DNA of 64,000 nucleotides, taken from the NCBI RefSeq assembly GCF_050003625.1, contig NC_134399.1, positions 223,814,975 to 223,878,974 on the forward strand. The letters are read 5' to 3'. Shown in pieces: positions 45,366-57,162 of the stretch (the stretch's first letter is position 1; every line of letters begins with the position of its first letter). The position numbers and the translations under genes are program-made. The notes beneath the pieces were generated by a model. It was not told the DNA's origin and searched no databases. It was given only the letters and a program-made list of their open reading frames with translations. The stretch comes from Haematobia irritans. Lineage: Eukaryota; Arthropoda; Insecta; Diptera; Muscidae.

Positions 45366-46287
45366 AAGGGTGGTTAAATTGTAAGGGCCGATGTTGAATG
45401 TGAACCACACCTAAACGCCAAGTTTTTTTCTGAATTTTATTTGACATTTCTCTATTTCAGACTTACTCAATTTGAACCATGTAGAGTTACACAATCCAAC
45501 AACGTGTTAAAGTTATCCAGACTTATTATGATGTGGATGATCAATTTTCGAAGAAAATCATCTTCAGAGATGAGGCACATTTTCACCTCAGTGGATTCGT
45601 CAATAAACAGAATTGCCGCATTTAGGCGAATGAGAATCCAAGAGTGATTGTCGAAAAACCAATGCACCCACGAAGAGTGGACTGTTTGGTGCGGTTTATG
45701 GGATGGCGGCATTATCGGGCCGTATTTTTTTCCAAAATGAGGCCAATCAGGCAGTTACTGTGAATGGTGTTCGCTATCGTGAGATGATAACGAACTTTTT
45801 ATGGCCCGAATTGGAAGATATGGATGTGGACGATATGTGGTTTCAGCAGGACGGTGCCACTTGCCACACAGCTAACGAAACAATGGCTCTTATGCGCAAC
45901 AAATTCAATGGCCGTGTTATCTCACGTAATGGCGATGTCAATTGGCCGCCAAGATTATGTGATTTGACACCGATGGACTTTTTTCTTTGGGGTTATTTGA
46001 AAGAAAAGGTGTACGTCGATAAGCCAGCAACAATTCAAGAGCTAAGGATGAGATAATTCGGCACATTAACGGCATAGAACCTCCATTATGCCTCAGCGTT
46101 ATCGGAAATTTGGACTATCGGATGAAGGTGTGCCACCGAGTTCGCGGCGCCCATTTGGCCGATATTTTGTTCCATACATAATTGAGTGATACCAATATAT
46201 CATAATAAAATAAAATTACAATAATTTCCTAAATAGTTTGTGTTTTATTCAAAATCAACATCGACCCTTGAAATTGTAACCACCCTT
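45366..46287 (+). mobile_element. mariner DD41D (rosa-like) element, internally deleted
   Basis: 922 bp with imperfect inverted repeats of about 30 bp (AAGGGTGGTTAAATTGTAAG and, reversed, AAGGGTGGTTACAATTTCAA). TA is on both sides (45364-45365, 46288-46289). It lies within copy 5 of the DINE-1-like repeat. The short length and broken gene make it non-autonomous. Confidence 0.85.
45479..46181 (+). pseudogene. mariner DD41D transposase, deleted and frameshifted
   Basis: An N-terminal scrap (YTIQQRVKVIQTYYD) is joined directly to IIFRDEAHFHLSGFVNKQ, so the middle of the DNA-binding region is deleted. The catalytic part then has a TAG in place of a Trp codon (near 45622), a one-base insertion near 45675, and a clean stretch from 45703 with WFQQDGATCH (second D) and CDLTPMDFFLWGYLKEK (third D). 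The spacing is 41 residues, the DD41D signature known from the rosa mariners of tephritid flies. A one-base loss near 46046 shifts the last 45 residues. Stop is TAA at 46179-46181. Confidence 0.85.
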
Positions 46288-46745
46288 TATATGTAGCCCC
46301 CATATAAACCGATCCCCATATTTGGCTTGCGGAGCCTCAAAGCGAAGCAAATTTCATCCGACCCGGCTGAGATTTGGTGCATGATGTTGATATAAGGTCT
46401 CTAACAACCATGCAAACATTGGAATATATCGGTCCATAATTATATATAGCCCCCATATAAACCGATCCTCAGATATTGCTTGTGCATCCTCTTGGAGGAG
46501 TAAATTTCATCAGATCCCGTTGAAATTTGGTACGTGGTGTTAATATATGGCCGGTAACAATCATGCCAAAATTGGTCCGTATCGATCTATATTATATATA
46601 GCCCCCAAATAAACCTATCCCCAATCACAGAAAAATCACGATTGCCGCTCGAGCCAAAAATAATCTACCAAAATTTTATTGCCATAGAAAATGTTGTCAA
46701 AATTCTTTATTTCTATAGAAAATTTTGTCAACATTTTATGTCTTT

Positions 46746-48167
46746 AGGATTTTGACACATCAGCTCAAACAACGGCATTTGTGAGTACTCGAAACATCGA
46801 TTTTGTGGGTCATCCCCAGTCCATGTAGTCTTGTCTTGGCACCAAATGATAGATCAATGCATATGTCAGAATTACCTCAATCAGAGTGGAAAAAGTGTTT
46901 CGACAATTGGTTCAAACGAATCCAAATGGTATAGATTTTAATGAGGAATATTTTGAAAAACAATAAAACGATTTTGGACGATTAATGTTTGTGTATTTTT
47001 TCCTCTAATCCCTAAAGGCATTCCTCGTATTCTTAGCAAAATTGCACTCAAATTATAATTAAAGCTATCGGAAAGGATCCATGAAATACGTATTTAGTTC
47101 AATCTTTACTTTGGGTTTATTTTTAACTTTTCGTAAAGGAATCTCTTCTTGAAGAATTGAGTACAAGAGTGGGAGGAAACAGTCAACAATGGGCGTTGTG
47201 AGTAAAATGACCCGTTTAATATTAACAATACCAAAAAAATGGCCAACAATAATGGCCATAGTTATAGGTATAAAAAAACTCGAACTTTTGAATGGAGAAT
47301 ATAGGATAAAGATTTTTTTCTTTGGAGGGGAAGGAAAATAAAACGGTTAGAAAACAAAATGAAAGGCGTTGTAATTTGTTTTATTTTATTGCTACGGAAC
47401 ACGGTCAAATCAAGTTAACAACCCCACCATAGAAAACGCAGCAATAGTAACTGAAACCCCCCAAAAAAAAAAAAACAAATTAAGGCGATCTGCTTGGGCG
47501 TCTAGCCACAACAGCAATAAATGGGAAGAAAGGGGAGAGAAAAAATTCAACAAAAAACTCTGAATGCCATCAAATTGTCGTCTAATAAACGATGGCTTTG
47601 TTATACAAGACCATTATGATTATTAGTTTCAAATTAGTGGTTAAGAATTCCAAATTCGAAGAAGTAGAAAACAGAAAGGGGAACATTTTGAATGGGTGGT
47701 CCCAAGAATTTGTTTCTTTTTTTCCTGCCAAATGTGGAAACTGCATAACCACAATAACCGCTGGCATAGCAGCGTTACTAACAACTATTGACCGCATATC
47801 CATAGCCACAAACGTAATAGGTAGGCAACGATAATCTTAACAGCGATATAGAACCTCATAATGAAAGTTGTTGAAAGCCTTATTATGTTTTTCGTTTTGC
47901 CATTATTGTTTGTGGAATCTTAGATTTCTTTCTACACAGTGGTTAAATACATTTAGACACGATCAAACAAACCAGCATTTGGTGTTTGTCAAGCGTTACT
48001 AGGGGAAGGTTAGGGAAATAGAGAACTTCAATGTTTAGAGTAACGGAAAATTATGATGGTGGTTTAAAAAGAATAAAAGAAGACAGATGTTAATTATATA
48101 ATAGAAACTTATTCTCATTTTCCTTTAAGCCACAACAAAACTATCTCCAAAATTAAAATTGTACAAA
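46746..48167. other. AT-rich DNA, no gene seen
   Basis: Apart from A-runs near 47462 I see no repeat or gene with recognisable features. The 80-residue and 75-residue ORFs at 47582-47834 overlap on opposite strands and have no known motif. Confidence 0.5.
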
Positions 48168-50240
48168 AACAAGTAAGGAAAGTCTAAATTCGAACCGACT
48201 ATATTATACCCCAGCAAAAAAAAATTGGTAGTTGTTCCACAAATATTTCTTTTAAAGTCTATCCCAGAATTCGACAAAAAATTTGAAACTCTAATTCCCA
48301 ACAGTGAGGCATGGTGTACACCGAACCCGGGGAATAAAAGATATATAGATTTATACACTGATGGCTCCAAATTGGATGGCCAAGTGGGTTTCGGAGTATA
48401 TTCTAAAGATCTGGAACTTCGAATAGCGAAAAGATTACCTGATCACTGTAGTGTTTTTCAGGCTGAAATATTAGCAATAAGAGAAGTGGTGAATTGGCTG
48501 AGAAGTAATGCTCCAAGCAATATTGGCATTAATATATACTCAGACAGTCAACCTGCAATAAAATCCTTGGACTCTGTGTTCCTCAACTCGAAAACGGCCA
48601 TCGACTGCTGCAAATCTCTCAATGAGATGGCTGAGCAGCACATTATTCACCTAATATGGGTGCCTGGTCACAGGAACATACCGGGGAACTGCGAAGCAGA
48701 TGAGCTAGCAAGGCTAGGTTAGGTTAGGTTAGGGTTGTAACGACACCAAGCAAATATGGCCCCATTTAAACTTAAACCACACACTAGATATGCTAGCGTT
48801 CTCAAGACGTCAGATATCACTTCTGATATCTGCTATAACGGGTCGCTGCCTGATAGGCGAATTTGGAAAAAAACTATTGGTGCAAAGTATAATTACTATT
48901 GTATGAGCTGTCATGACGTGGAGGAAAAAGAATCAATTAAACACCTCTTGTGTGAGTGTCCTGCATTTTGTGTAAAGCGCAAGCAACTTTTAGGAGCATA
49001 TAGCTGTCATCCACAATCGAATTAGTTGGGTTGCGGTAACACTTGCCGATGGCAAGCTATCTTAAAACTTCATAACACCGTAATATATACCACATAGTCC
49101 ATACGTGGTATATATTAAACTAAAAAAGGCATATTAAATACGTATTTTGACAAAATAAAATTTTAACAACATTTTCTATGGAAGTAAAATTTGGAACAAA
49201 TTTTCTATATAGAAATAAAATTTTTACAAAATTTTCTATAGAAATAACATTTTGACAATATTTTCTATAAAAATAAAATTGTGGTAGGTTATTTTTTGCT
49301 CGAGTGGCAACCATGATTATGAACCGATAAGGACCAATTTTGTGTGATTGGGGATCGCCTATATATATAACTATAGACCGATATGGACCAATTTTGGCAT
49401 GGTTATTGGCAGCCTTATACTAACACCACTTTGCAAATTTCAACTGGATCGGATGAATTTTGCTCCTCCCAGAGGCTCCGGAGATCAAATCTGGGTTTAT
49501 ATGGGGGCTATATATAATTATGGACCGATATGGACCAATTTTGGCATGGTTGTTAGAGACAATATACTAACACCACGGACCAAATTTCAATCGGATCGGA
49601 TGACTTTTGCTCCTCTAAGAGGCTCCGGAGGTCAAATCTGGGCATCGGTTTATATGGGGGCTATATATAATTATAGGCCGATGTGGACCAATTTTTGCAT
49701 GGTCATTAGAGACCATATACCAACACCATGTACCAAATTTCAGCCGGATAGGATGAAATTTGCTTTTCTTAGAGACTCCGCAAGCCAAATCGGGAGATCG
49801 GTTTATATGGGGGCTATACGTAAAAGTGGACCGATGTGGACCAATTTTTGCATGGTTGTTAGATACCATATACTTACACCCTGTACCAAATTTCAGCCGG
49901 ATCGGATGAAATTTGCTTCTCTTAGAGCAATCGCAAGCCAAATTTGGGGGTCCGTTTATATGGGGGCTATACGTAAAAGTGGACCGATATGGCCCATTTG
50001 CAATACCATCCGACCTACATCAATAACAACAACTTGTGCCAAGTTTCAAGTCGATAGCTTCTTTCGTTCGGAAGTTAGCGTGATTTCAACAGACGGACGG
50101 ACGGACATGCTTAGATCGACTAAGAATTTCACCACGACCCACAATATATATACTTTATGGGGTCTTCGAGCAATATTTCGATGTGTTACAAACGGAATGA
50201 CAAAGTTAATATACCCCCATCCTATGGTGGAGGGTATAAA
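48168..50240 (-). repeat. Chimeric DINE-1-like copy 6 containing a LINE fragment
   Basis: 48168-48210 carries a hairpin-end head (AACAAGTAAGGAAAGTCTAA, then a worn CGACTATATTATACCCC). 49001-50240 carries DINE-1-like parts: CATCCACAATCGAATTAG, 28 bp units (49150-49290), at least four 153 bp units with ATGGGGGCTATA at 49501, 49654, 49807 and 49960, a GACGGACGGACGGAC microsatellite at 50093-50105, and the CCCCCATCC...GGGTATAAAAA end. The LINE fragment lies between head and body. Either it was captured by a rolling-circle element or this is a chance pile-up. Confidence 0.6.
48225..49000 (+). pseudogene. LINE RNase H domain and zinc-finger fragment
   Basis: The RNase H fold has all four acidic residues: LYTDGSK, FQAEILAI, YSDSQPAI and GNCEADELAR. 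After ARLG come four AGGTT repeats that add a TAG (48720-48722) and a TAA. The same frame then resumes and shows a CMSCHDVEEKESIKHLLCEC zinc-binding C-terminus. This order is that of RNase H-bearing LINEs (I, LOA or R1 type). Sequence before the RNase H domain is missing. A fragment, not a working element. Confidence 0.8.
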
Positions 50241-50345
50241 AAAGAAATGAATATATAAATAGAAAAGTAGAGATAAATAACAATTATAAAATGAATAAAT
50301 GAAACTATAGTTGTTGTACATTTGAATAATGATCAAATAAACGTT
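50241..50345. other. Spacer
   Basis: About 100 bases of A-rich DNA between two repeats; nothing recognisable. Confidence 0.4.
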
Positions 50346-51044
50346 TTTAAAATTCATTCTATATCTAAATCTGAACCGATTTCTAAGAAATTTTGCAGGC
50401 TTGAAGGGTGATAAAAAAGATTACTTTGTGCCAAATTTGACGACGATCGCTTTGTAAATAAATGCAACGTGACACCATTTGTCGATACATATATATGACA
50501 TCTACATCTAAATTTGATCCGATTTCATGACTTATTATGTATATATGACTTATCGGTCGTCATTTTTTTGAAGTTTTTGCAGTAGCGAGTTTACAAGTAA
50601 AATGTGGTTATTTTTACCATATATGCTTAAATCGGAAGATCATATATATGGCGTTTTATCTAAATCTAAGTCGATTTTGAACAAAGTTTCGGGCGAAGGA
50701 TATACATATATGGAAGCTATATCTAAATATAAACCAATGTCATCAACATTTTGTATACATAGTAAGAATGTTAGTTCTATTCCCTTTGCAAATTTCAAGT
50801 AAATCTGAGTAAACATTTTGCCTCTATGGTGATATGAGTGGAAATCGAGCAAAAGATGTATTTAGTAGCTATGTCATAATCTGAACCCATTTCTATCCGA
50901 TTAGCGACATTATTGATTATACTCCTAGTGCAAAATTTAAAGCAAATCAAGGTAAAGCTTTGGCTTTTGGGGTCATGTATGTGAATACTGTGATTAACAA
51001 AATGTCTTCACATACAGACGGACATGGCTTGAACGAATCAGGCG
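50346..51044 (-). repeat. Decayed DINE-1-like repeat
   Basis: It contains phrases such as TCTATATCTAAATCTGAACC, GCTTGAAGGGTGATAAAAAA and ATACAGACGGACATGGCTTG. They match 60545-61330 but are heavily worn. No terminal hairpin is clear. Confidence 0.6.
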
Positions 51045-51175
51045 TAGAGGTGTGCGCGTGACACGAAATTGTCGTGACACACGGTCACGCATCAATATCA
51101 TGAGTTTGCGTGGGCGTGATCAAACTAACAAATTTCGTACGTGAGCATGTGTGACGAAAAAAAATTCTCTGGATT
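51045..51175 (+). mobile_element. Partial hAT-type MITE (left end)
   Basis: TAGAGGTGTGCGCGTGACAC is the same end as the element at 43311, followed by GTGACACACGGTCACG-type sequence. The right inverted end is missing. Confidence 0.65.
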
Positions 51176-51359
51176 TTAAATTTAAAAGAAATCGAATGAA
51201 AAATTGCGGTTTACATGGCCTCAAGAAGCCAAATCGGGAGATCAGTCTATATGAAACATGGACCGAAAATTATTAATTTCATCCCCATTGAGTTTTCAAC
51301 TTGTATCAGTTTGTAACCATTGAAATTATGGTTCAATATCAGTTTCAATGGAACATCAG

Positions 51360-51545
51360 CTGCTTTTTCTACTGTGCATTATCCCCTCTCAGTAGTGGTG
51401 GTGACATTTCCGAGTCTTCTAAAGATTCTCCAAGTTGTTTCACCGCAATATGTGGAACCCCGTTCGGCCTCGGCTAGGAAAAGAACGTTTCTTGTCATAG
51501 AGCTAAATATATTATTGGGCAGCACTCTCAGATAAGAGAGATGTT
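51360..51545 (+). mobile_element. Headless, diverged SINE fragment
   Basis: It follows the body of the SINE at 37959 in order: ATTATCCC, AGTAGTGGTGGTGACATTTC, TTTCACCGCAATATG, CTCGGCTA, TTCTTGTCATAGAGCTAA, GGGCAGCACTCTCAGATAAG, GATGTTCATCAAT. The tRNA-like head and the tail are missing. Confidence 0.7.
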
Positions 51546-53367
51546 CATCAATTGTTTTATTACAAATATTTGTCACAATACCTTAGCAAACCACACTCTG
51601 ATTCAGTTTCGGTTCATTTCATAAAAATAAAATTTAATAAATATAAAATTAAAATTTTCAAAAAAATCCATAAACGAAAATTCGCGTATTTCCCCAAGAA
51701 ATTGAAGCTACTGCCACTCGTATCCCTTACTCAAATAAAGGTCTAAATTTAAGGAGTGTATGCTAAAATCTATTTCTACGCATTTCTATTGATTGCATGT
51801 GATTAACTTTTAAATTACATGGCACAAAGTCATCCAAAGGACTTCATCATTGGCATTCGCCTAACAGTTGTGGTATTAGGGGAACCCTAACAAAGTGGAA
51901 CTAAGCAAACAAAACGAAAACACCACTCCATACCCACCTCAGATGAGAGGGTACTCAAAGACGTTTACAAATCTAAACGAACAGTTTTCATAGTAATTAC
52001 ACAACTTGCTAATGTCCCAATGCTAGGTCTATAAGAGACAGAGAAAGAGAGAGAGAGAGAGAGGGAATATGTTTGTGTGTGGCCTACGTTTGTGTTTAGT
52101 ATGAGGGAAAAATGGGTGCTCCGAAGTTTTTGTCTCTCTATGTATGTAAGTGAGTGTGTGTGTGCTTGGTTGAGCTGTGTTGTTTTAGCATGTTTTGGTG
52201 CTTAGCCATATTAAATTTATTAAAAACACACACATTTGTTGTTGGCCAAGAACAAACAAAAATATTTAAATGGGCATTTTGCTGAGCAATGCCTAATTTC
52301 GTAGCCATAAAAAAAAATCTAAAAAGAAGAGAGAAGCGAAAAAAACAGACAAATCCTCCTAATAACACATTCATAACAGCATTTTATGTCAATTTAGAGG
52401 CGAAGTATGTTAATGTCCCTGCCCGACTGTTGCCTGGTTTTTTTGTAATGTTTCTGTTGTCTTAGCCTCTTGTAGGATATGAGTTCAAACTCATACATAC
52501 ATACATACATGAATATTTCGACGAGTGAATTCTATTGTCTTACATTCTTTTGATTTCTATTTAGCTACAATGGTTTTGTTAAGCAGTACAACACTACCTT
52601 GCAAGAGGGTATTATTAGCTTGTGTCGGTTTTCGTAACAACCTGAAAAACACGAGATAGACGCGAGGTGTCTGTACTCAAAAAAATTTTACTTGAATTCA
52701 AAGATTTTGACCTTTTCTTAAGGATTTTGGTATTGATTCCGAGTTAAAATAAAGACATTGTTTGTAACCTATCTCGATTTAAATCTATGATCAAACTAAA
52801 TTAGGCTATACATCTCAGAATTTTTAAACCAAAGATACTAAATCCTCAAAATAATTCTGAGCCTATATTTGAAGCGTTTTTATCTTAAATTGAAAGATTC
52901 AATATTTCAGTTAATTCAAGGGTGATTTCTTTAAATTAAAATGTGTTTCTTAACTTTATGGAAATTTTGCTTTACTTCAAAGACATACGGCTCTAACGGA
53001 ACAACGCAAATTTCCAAAATTTGTGTCCTAAATTTAATGAACAAATTTTGAAGCAAATATTATAATTTTAATTTAAATTTCATTAATTTAAAGAAATTTA
53101 TCCTTAATATTTTGTAAATTGCGCATCCTAAAATTTAGGTTGCGTAATCTTTAATATAACCTAAATAGTTTTATTTCAGCGTGTGGAGAATCAGCTTTGG
53201 ATTATACTTTGAGTCTATGTAGTATCTATGTAGTGTGTTTGAAGTAAGACAAAATTGCCTTAGATTAAAGAAAATCACTTTTGTTTTAAAAAAATCATCT
53301 TTAAATTAGCTGAGAGTTGAATCTTTGGATCAAACATAAAGCCGTTTCACAAAATCTAAATGGAATA
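51546..53367. other. AT-rich DNA with microsatellites and a TA-flanked repeat remnant
   Basis: A GA run is at 52030-52062 and a CATA run at 52492-52510. From 52676 (CTCAAAAAAATTTTACTTG) to about 53360 the sequence resembles the elements at 31931 (reversed, near 53000-53100) and 32513 (TCAAAGATTTTG). It is probably a composite of worn MITEs. No gene is seen. Confidence 0.45.
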
Positions 53368-53697
53368 TACACAGAAAATAATTTCCGTAGTTAAACTAAC
53401 GCTAAATTTAACTGGTTTTTATTAGAAAAAAATTATTTGCTTGTAGTTAAATTGTATTATTTTTATCGAAATTTTCCACAGCTTAATGAAATCTTACTTT
53501 TTTCAAGTATGTCTCAAAAATTTTATGAACTAAACGTGAATATAAAGTACAATGACCGTACACATCAGTTCAATGTGAACTAAAACAAATGAAAATTTTC
53601 GTACGATTCCCAAAAATAGTAAGAATGAACTACTGTATGGTTAAAATGGTCATGATTTGGCGCCAATGATTTTCTTCTTTACTATTAGTTAATTCTT

Positions 53698-55811
53698 TAT
53701 ACCCTCCACCATAGGATGGGGGTATATTAACTTTGCAATTCCGTTTGTAACACATCGAAATATTGCTCTAAGACCCCATAAAGTATATATATTCTGGGTC
53801 GTGGTGAAATTCTGAGTCGATCTGAGCATGTCCTTCCGTCCGTCCGTCTGTTGAAATCACGCTAACTTCCGAACGAAACCAGCTATTGACTTGAAACTTG
53901 GCACAAGTAGTTGTTATTGATGTAGGTCGGATGGTATTGCAAATGGGTCATATCGGTTCACTTTTACGTATAGTCCTCATATAAACGGACCCCCAAATTT
54001 GGCTTGCGATTGCTCTAAGAGAAGCAAATTTCATCCGATCCGGCTGAAATTTGGTACATAGTGTTAGTATATGGTCTCTAACAACCATGCAAAAATTGGT
54101 CCATATCAGTATATAATTACATATAGCCCCCATATAAACCGACCCCCCGATTTGGCTTGCGGAGCCTCTAAGGGAACCAAATTTTATCCGATCCGGCTGA
54201 AATTTGGTACATGGTGTTGGTATATGTTCTCTAATGACCATGCAAAAAGTGGTCCACATCGGCCCATGATTATATATAGCCCCCATATGAGCCGATCCCC
54301 AGATTTGATCTCCGGAGCAGAGAATGAAGCCGACCCATTTTTGTCGGCGGCGGCTGACACTAAATATTTGCCTCCGGCGGCGGCGGCTTGACAGCTAAGC
54401 CGATAAAAAATTATCTATTCGGCGGCGCAAAATTATCTATTATAAAATCAATTTGAAGTTTTCCGAATTGTAATGATATTAGTTGTACAACCAATCCTAC
54501 AATCAAATTTACATTTCATTCAAATTTTTTGAGCTAAATTTTTGTAAAACTATTATAGCAACTTGATTATAATTCATTGAAGGTGGAAAGTTCAAAATTT
54601 TGGCAAAAACTATATCAAATATTATTAAATTTTTCTGATTTAAACTGAAAAAGATCGAACAAGAATCAAAATAAATCAAGTATAAACCAATATTTTAGAT
54701 TAATTGGCGGCTAAATTTGAGTCGAGATGAGTCGACATATTCGGCGGCGGCGTCGACTGCTAAAAACGGGTCAGCGATGGCTAAAATCGGCGGCGCGACT
54801 CGGCGGCTTCATTCTCTGCTCCGGAGCCTCTTAGAGCAGCAAAATTCATCCGATCCGGTTGAAATTTGGTACGTGGTGTTAGTATATGGTCTCTAACAAC
54901 CATGCAAGAATTGGTCCATATCGGTCCATAATTATATATAGCTCCCATATAAATCGATCCCCTGATTTGTCCTCCGGAGCCTCTTGGAGGAGCTAAATTC
55001 ATCCGATCCGGTTGAAATTTGGAACATGGTGTTAGAATGTGGTCTCTAAGAAACACGCAAGAATTGGTCCATATCGGTCCATAATTATATATAGCCACCA
55101 TATAAACCGTTCCCCAGATTTGATCTCCGGAGCCTCTTGGAGGAGCAAAATTCATCCGATCCGGTTGAAATGTGCAACGTGGTGTTAGTATATGGCCGCT
55201 AATAACCATGCCAAAATTGGTCCATATCGGTCTATAGTTATATATAGCCGATCCCCAATCACACAAAAATTGGTCCAGATCGGTTCATAATCATGGTTGC
55301 CACTCGAGCCAAAAATATTCTACCAAAATTTTATTTTTATAGAAGACATTGTCAAAATTTTATTTCTATAGAAAATTTTGTCAAAATTTTATTTCTATAG
55401 AAAATTTTGTCAAAATTTTATTTCTATGGAAAATTTTGTCACAATGCTATTTGTATAGAACATTTTTTCCACATTTTATTTCTATAGAAAATTTTTCCCA
55501 AATTTTATTTCTATAGAAAATTTTTTTCCAAATTTTACATCTATAGAAAATGTTGTCAAAATTTTATTTCTGTAGAAACTTTAATCTTAATGATATACGT
55601 ATTTAATCGGCCTTTTTAGTTTAATATATACCACGTATGGACTATGTGGTACGGTGTTAGGAAGTTTTAAGATAACTTGCCATCGACAAGTGTTACCGCA
55701 ACCCAAGTAATTCGATTGTGGATGACAGTCTTTAATAGAAGTTTCTACGCAATCCATGGTGGAGGGTACATAAGCTTCGGCCTGGCCGAACTCAAGGCCG
55801 TATATACTTGT
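53698..55811 (+). repeat. DINE-1-like composite repeat, copy 7, with nested hAT MITE
   Basis: Complete from TATACCCTCCACCATAGG to CTTCGGCCTGGCCGAAC and ATACTTGTTC. It includes a CCGTCCGTCCGTC microsatellite at 53836, 153 bp units on both sides of the hAT MITE, and 28 bp units at 55315-55585. Confidence 0.78.
54318..54818. mobile_element. hAT-type MITE with perfect 15 bp ends and 8 bp duplication
   Basis: 501 bp. The ends are CAGAGAATGAAGCCG and CGGCTTCATTCTCTG. CTCCGGAG flanks both sides (54310-54317 and 54819-54826), the 8 bp duplication of hAT elements. GCGGCGGC-rich blocks near each end differ from the AT-rich centre. No transposase. Confidence 0.88.
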
Positions 55812-55986
55812 TCTTCTATGAGATGATGTAGTTTCGTGGACTGCAGTCAAAAATTACAACAGGGCATTAAATTTTCCTGGTTTTAAAAATGCTTTGGGGA
55901 AATCTCAAAATGAGGAGTAAAATTTAGTTCAATTTTCGTGCGTGGTAGTTCATTCTTCCTTCAAAAAAAGTTCACTTTTTTCAGTG

Positions 55987-57162
55987 TACATCTTACTTTT
56001 TACCCATCGTAGTAGTAATTTACAGTGTCCACATTGGTGTTGAGGGGTATAGGACTGTCGTTTTCACCAGATCTTAGTGTGGGTTAAATTGTCGTCCTTT
56101 AATGCTGTTGCTCTTAATGATCTTGGCGATGGCGGTCTCTATGGTGTTTAGGGTAACTGACTCAAATGTTAAATGTTGCGTATGCCATCAACATAAAAAT
56201 AAATTAAAAAAAAAATCTTAAATTATTTTTTTTTATAACGCTACCAGCAACATCAGTTGTGACAATAATCACACAAACCGACTGAATCTTCTATCATTTG
56301 CACCATCAACATCATCACCAACGGCAGCAGTAGCATCAAGGTGCCAGAACAAGAACTATAATGACAATACGACATATCCTTTCAATTTTAATACATTCAA
56401 AGGCTTTGCATTCGCAAGACTCAGAATGAACCTAACACATTTAGAGTGAAAGACACGCATTTAAATTCAAATCTTTACCGTCAATCACTCGCAGTCCATG
56501 AGTAATGCTGGTTAGGCCATAGTAAATGAGGATTTGGGCGAATATTCCATGAGGGCAAATGAATCCAAAATCGTTTCAATTCAACCCAACTTTAAATAGG
56601 CACCGTGTACACTCCGAGAAGGATTATGATCACCGAAAACATACTTTAACAGAATAATGTTATTCTTTGTCATGGGGAACATTTAACATGTTTCTTCTCA
56701 ACCATATTATTTTCTCAAAAATTAGATATCTGATTTCCGCAATTAAGAGATAAAACAATATTTTTGCGACAAAAATGTTCCATGTTCTCGGTGAAAAAGT
56801 AACTTTACCCTAACAAAAACTTGTTTGAAATACTCACATTCGTTCTCTGAGTGTATAACTTTAATATCTACTCTCCGCGTAGAGATGTAATATGATCAAC
56901 TCCTTCAGCAATTGTTCTTGTGCAAAAGTCTTGTTTTTTCGGCACAAGTCTTGTTTTTTCGTCACATATATAATGTCTGAAAAAATATCATGGTTGAGAT
57001 AAACATGTTACATGTTCACCATCCAAATATAACATTTTGCTATAAATGGTGATCATATTCCTTCTCTGGGTGTAGAATTCCAGTGAGTCATAGCATTTAT
57101 CGGGATCACCTTTGTAGTTCTACTTTATTGGTCTTATGTTTGAACACAAAAAAAAAAAAAAA
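55987..57162. other. AT-rich DNA with hairpin-element relatives
   Basis: 56590-56880 and 56990-57075 resemble the hairpin element that the LTR retrotransposon hit (TATTATTTTCTCA, TTTTTGCGACAAAAATGTTC, TTCCTTCTCTGGGTGTAG). Otherwise no gene or RNA is seen. Confidence 0.5.

Larger units (their letters stand above)
44676..46745 (+). repeat. DINE-1-like composite repeat, copy 5, with nested mariner
   Basis: It starts with a worn terminal hairpin (TTCCACCATAGGATGATACC), then GTTTGTAGCACATGCAAATA and TCCGTCCATCCGTCC. 153 bp units lie on both sides of the mariner insert, and a few 28 bp units at 46665-46740. The hairpin end is missing. Confidence 0.72.
53370..55986. mobile_element. TA-flanked inverted-repeat element split by DINE-1-like copy 7
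   Basis: The ends are CACAGAAAATAATTTCCG and, reversed, CACTGAAAAAAGTGAACTT, each next to TA. The element is about 500 bp once the insert 53698-55811 is removed. The phrase CATGATTTGGCGCCAA at 53652 recurs at 58298. No coding capacity. Confidence 0.5.

Noticed and set aside
48712..48735. Interstitial telomere
   Set aside because: Only four repeats, within a LINE ORF; more easily explained by a SINE-type tail.
49348..50250. 300-residue ORF with repeated YMGAI...NYGPIWTNF motifs as a real gene
   Set aside because: It is the translation of 153 bp tandem repeat units. Opposite-strand frames are also open, there is no domain, and it runs into the repeat's microsatellite and terminal hairpin. Kept only as part of the 153 bp finding.
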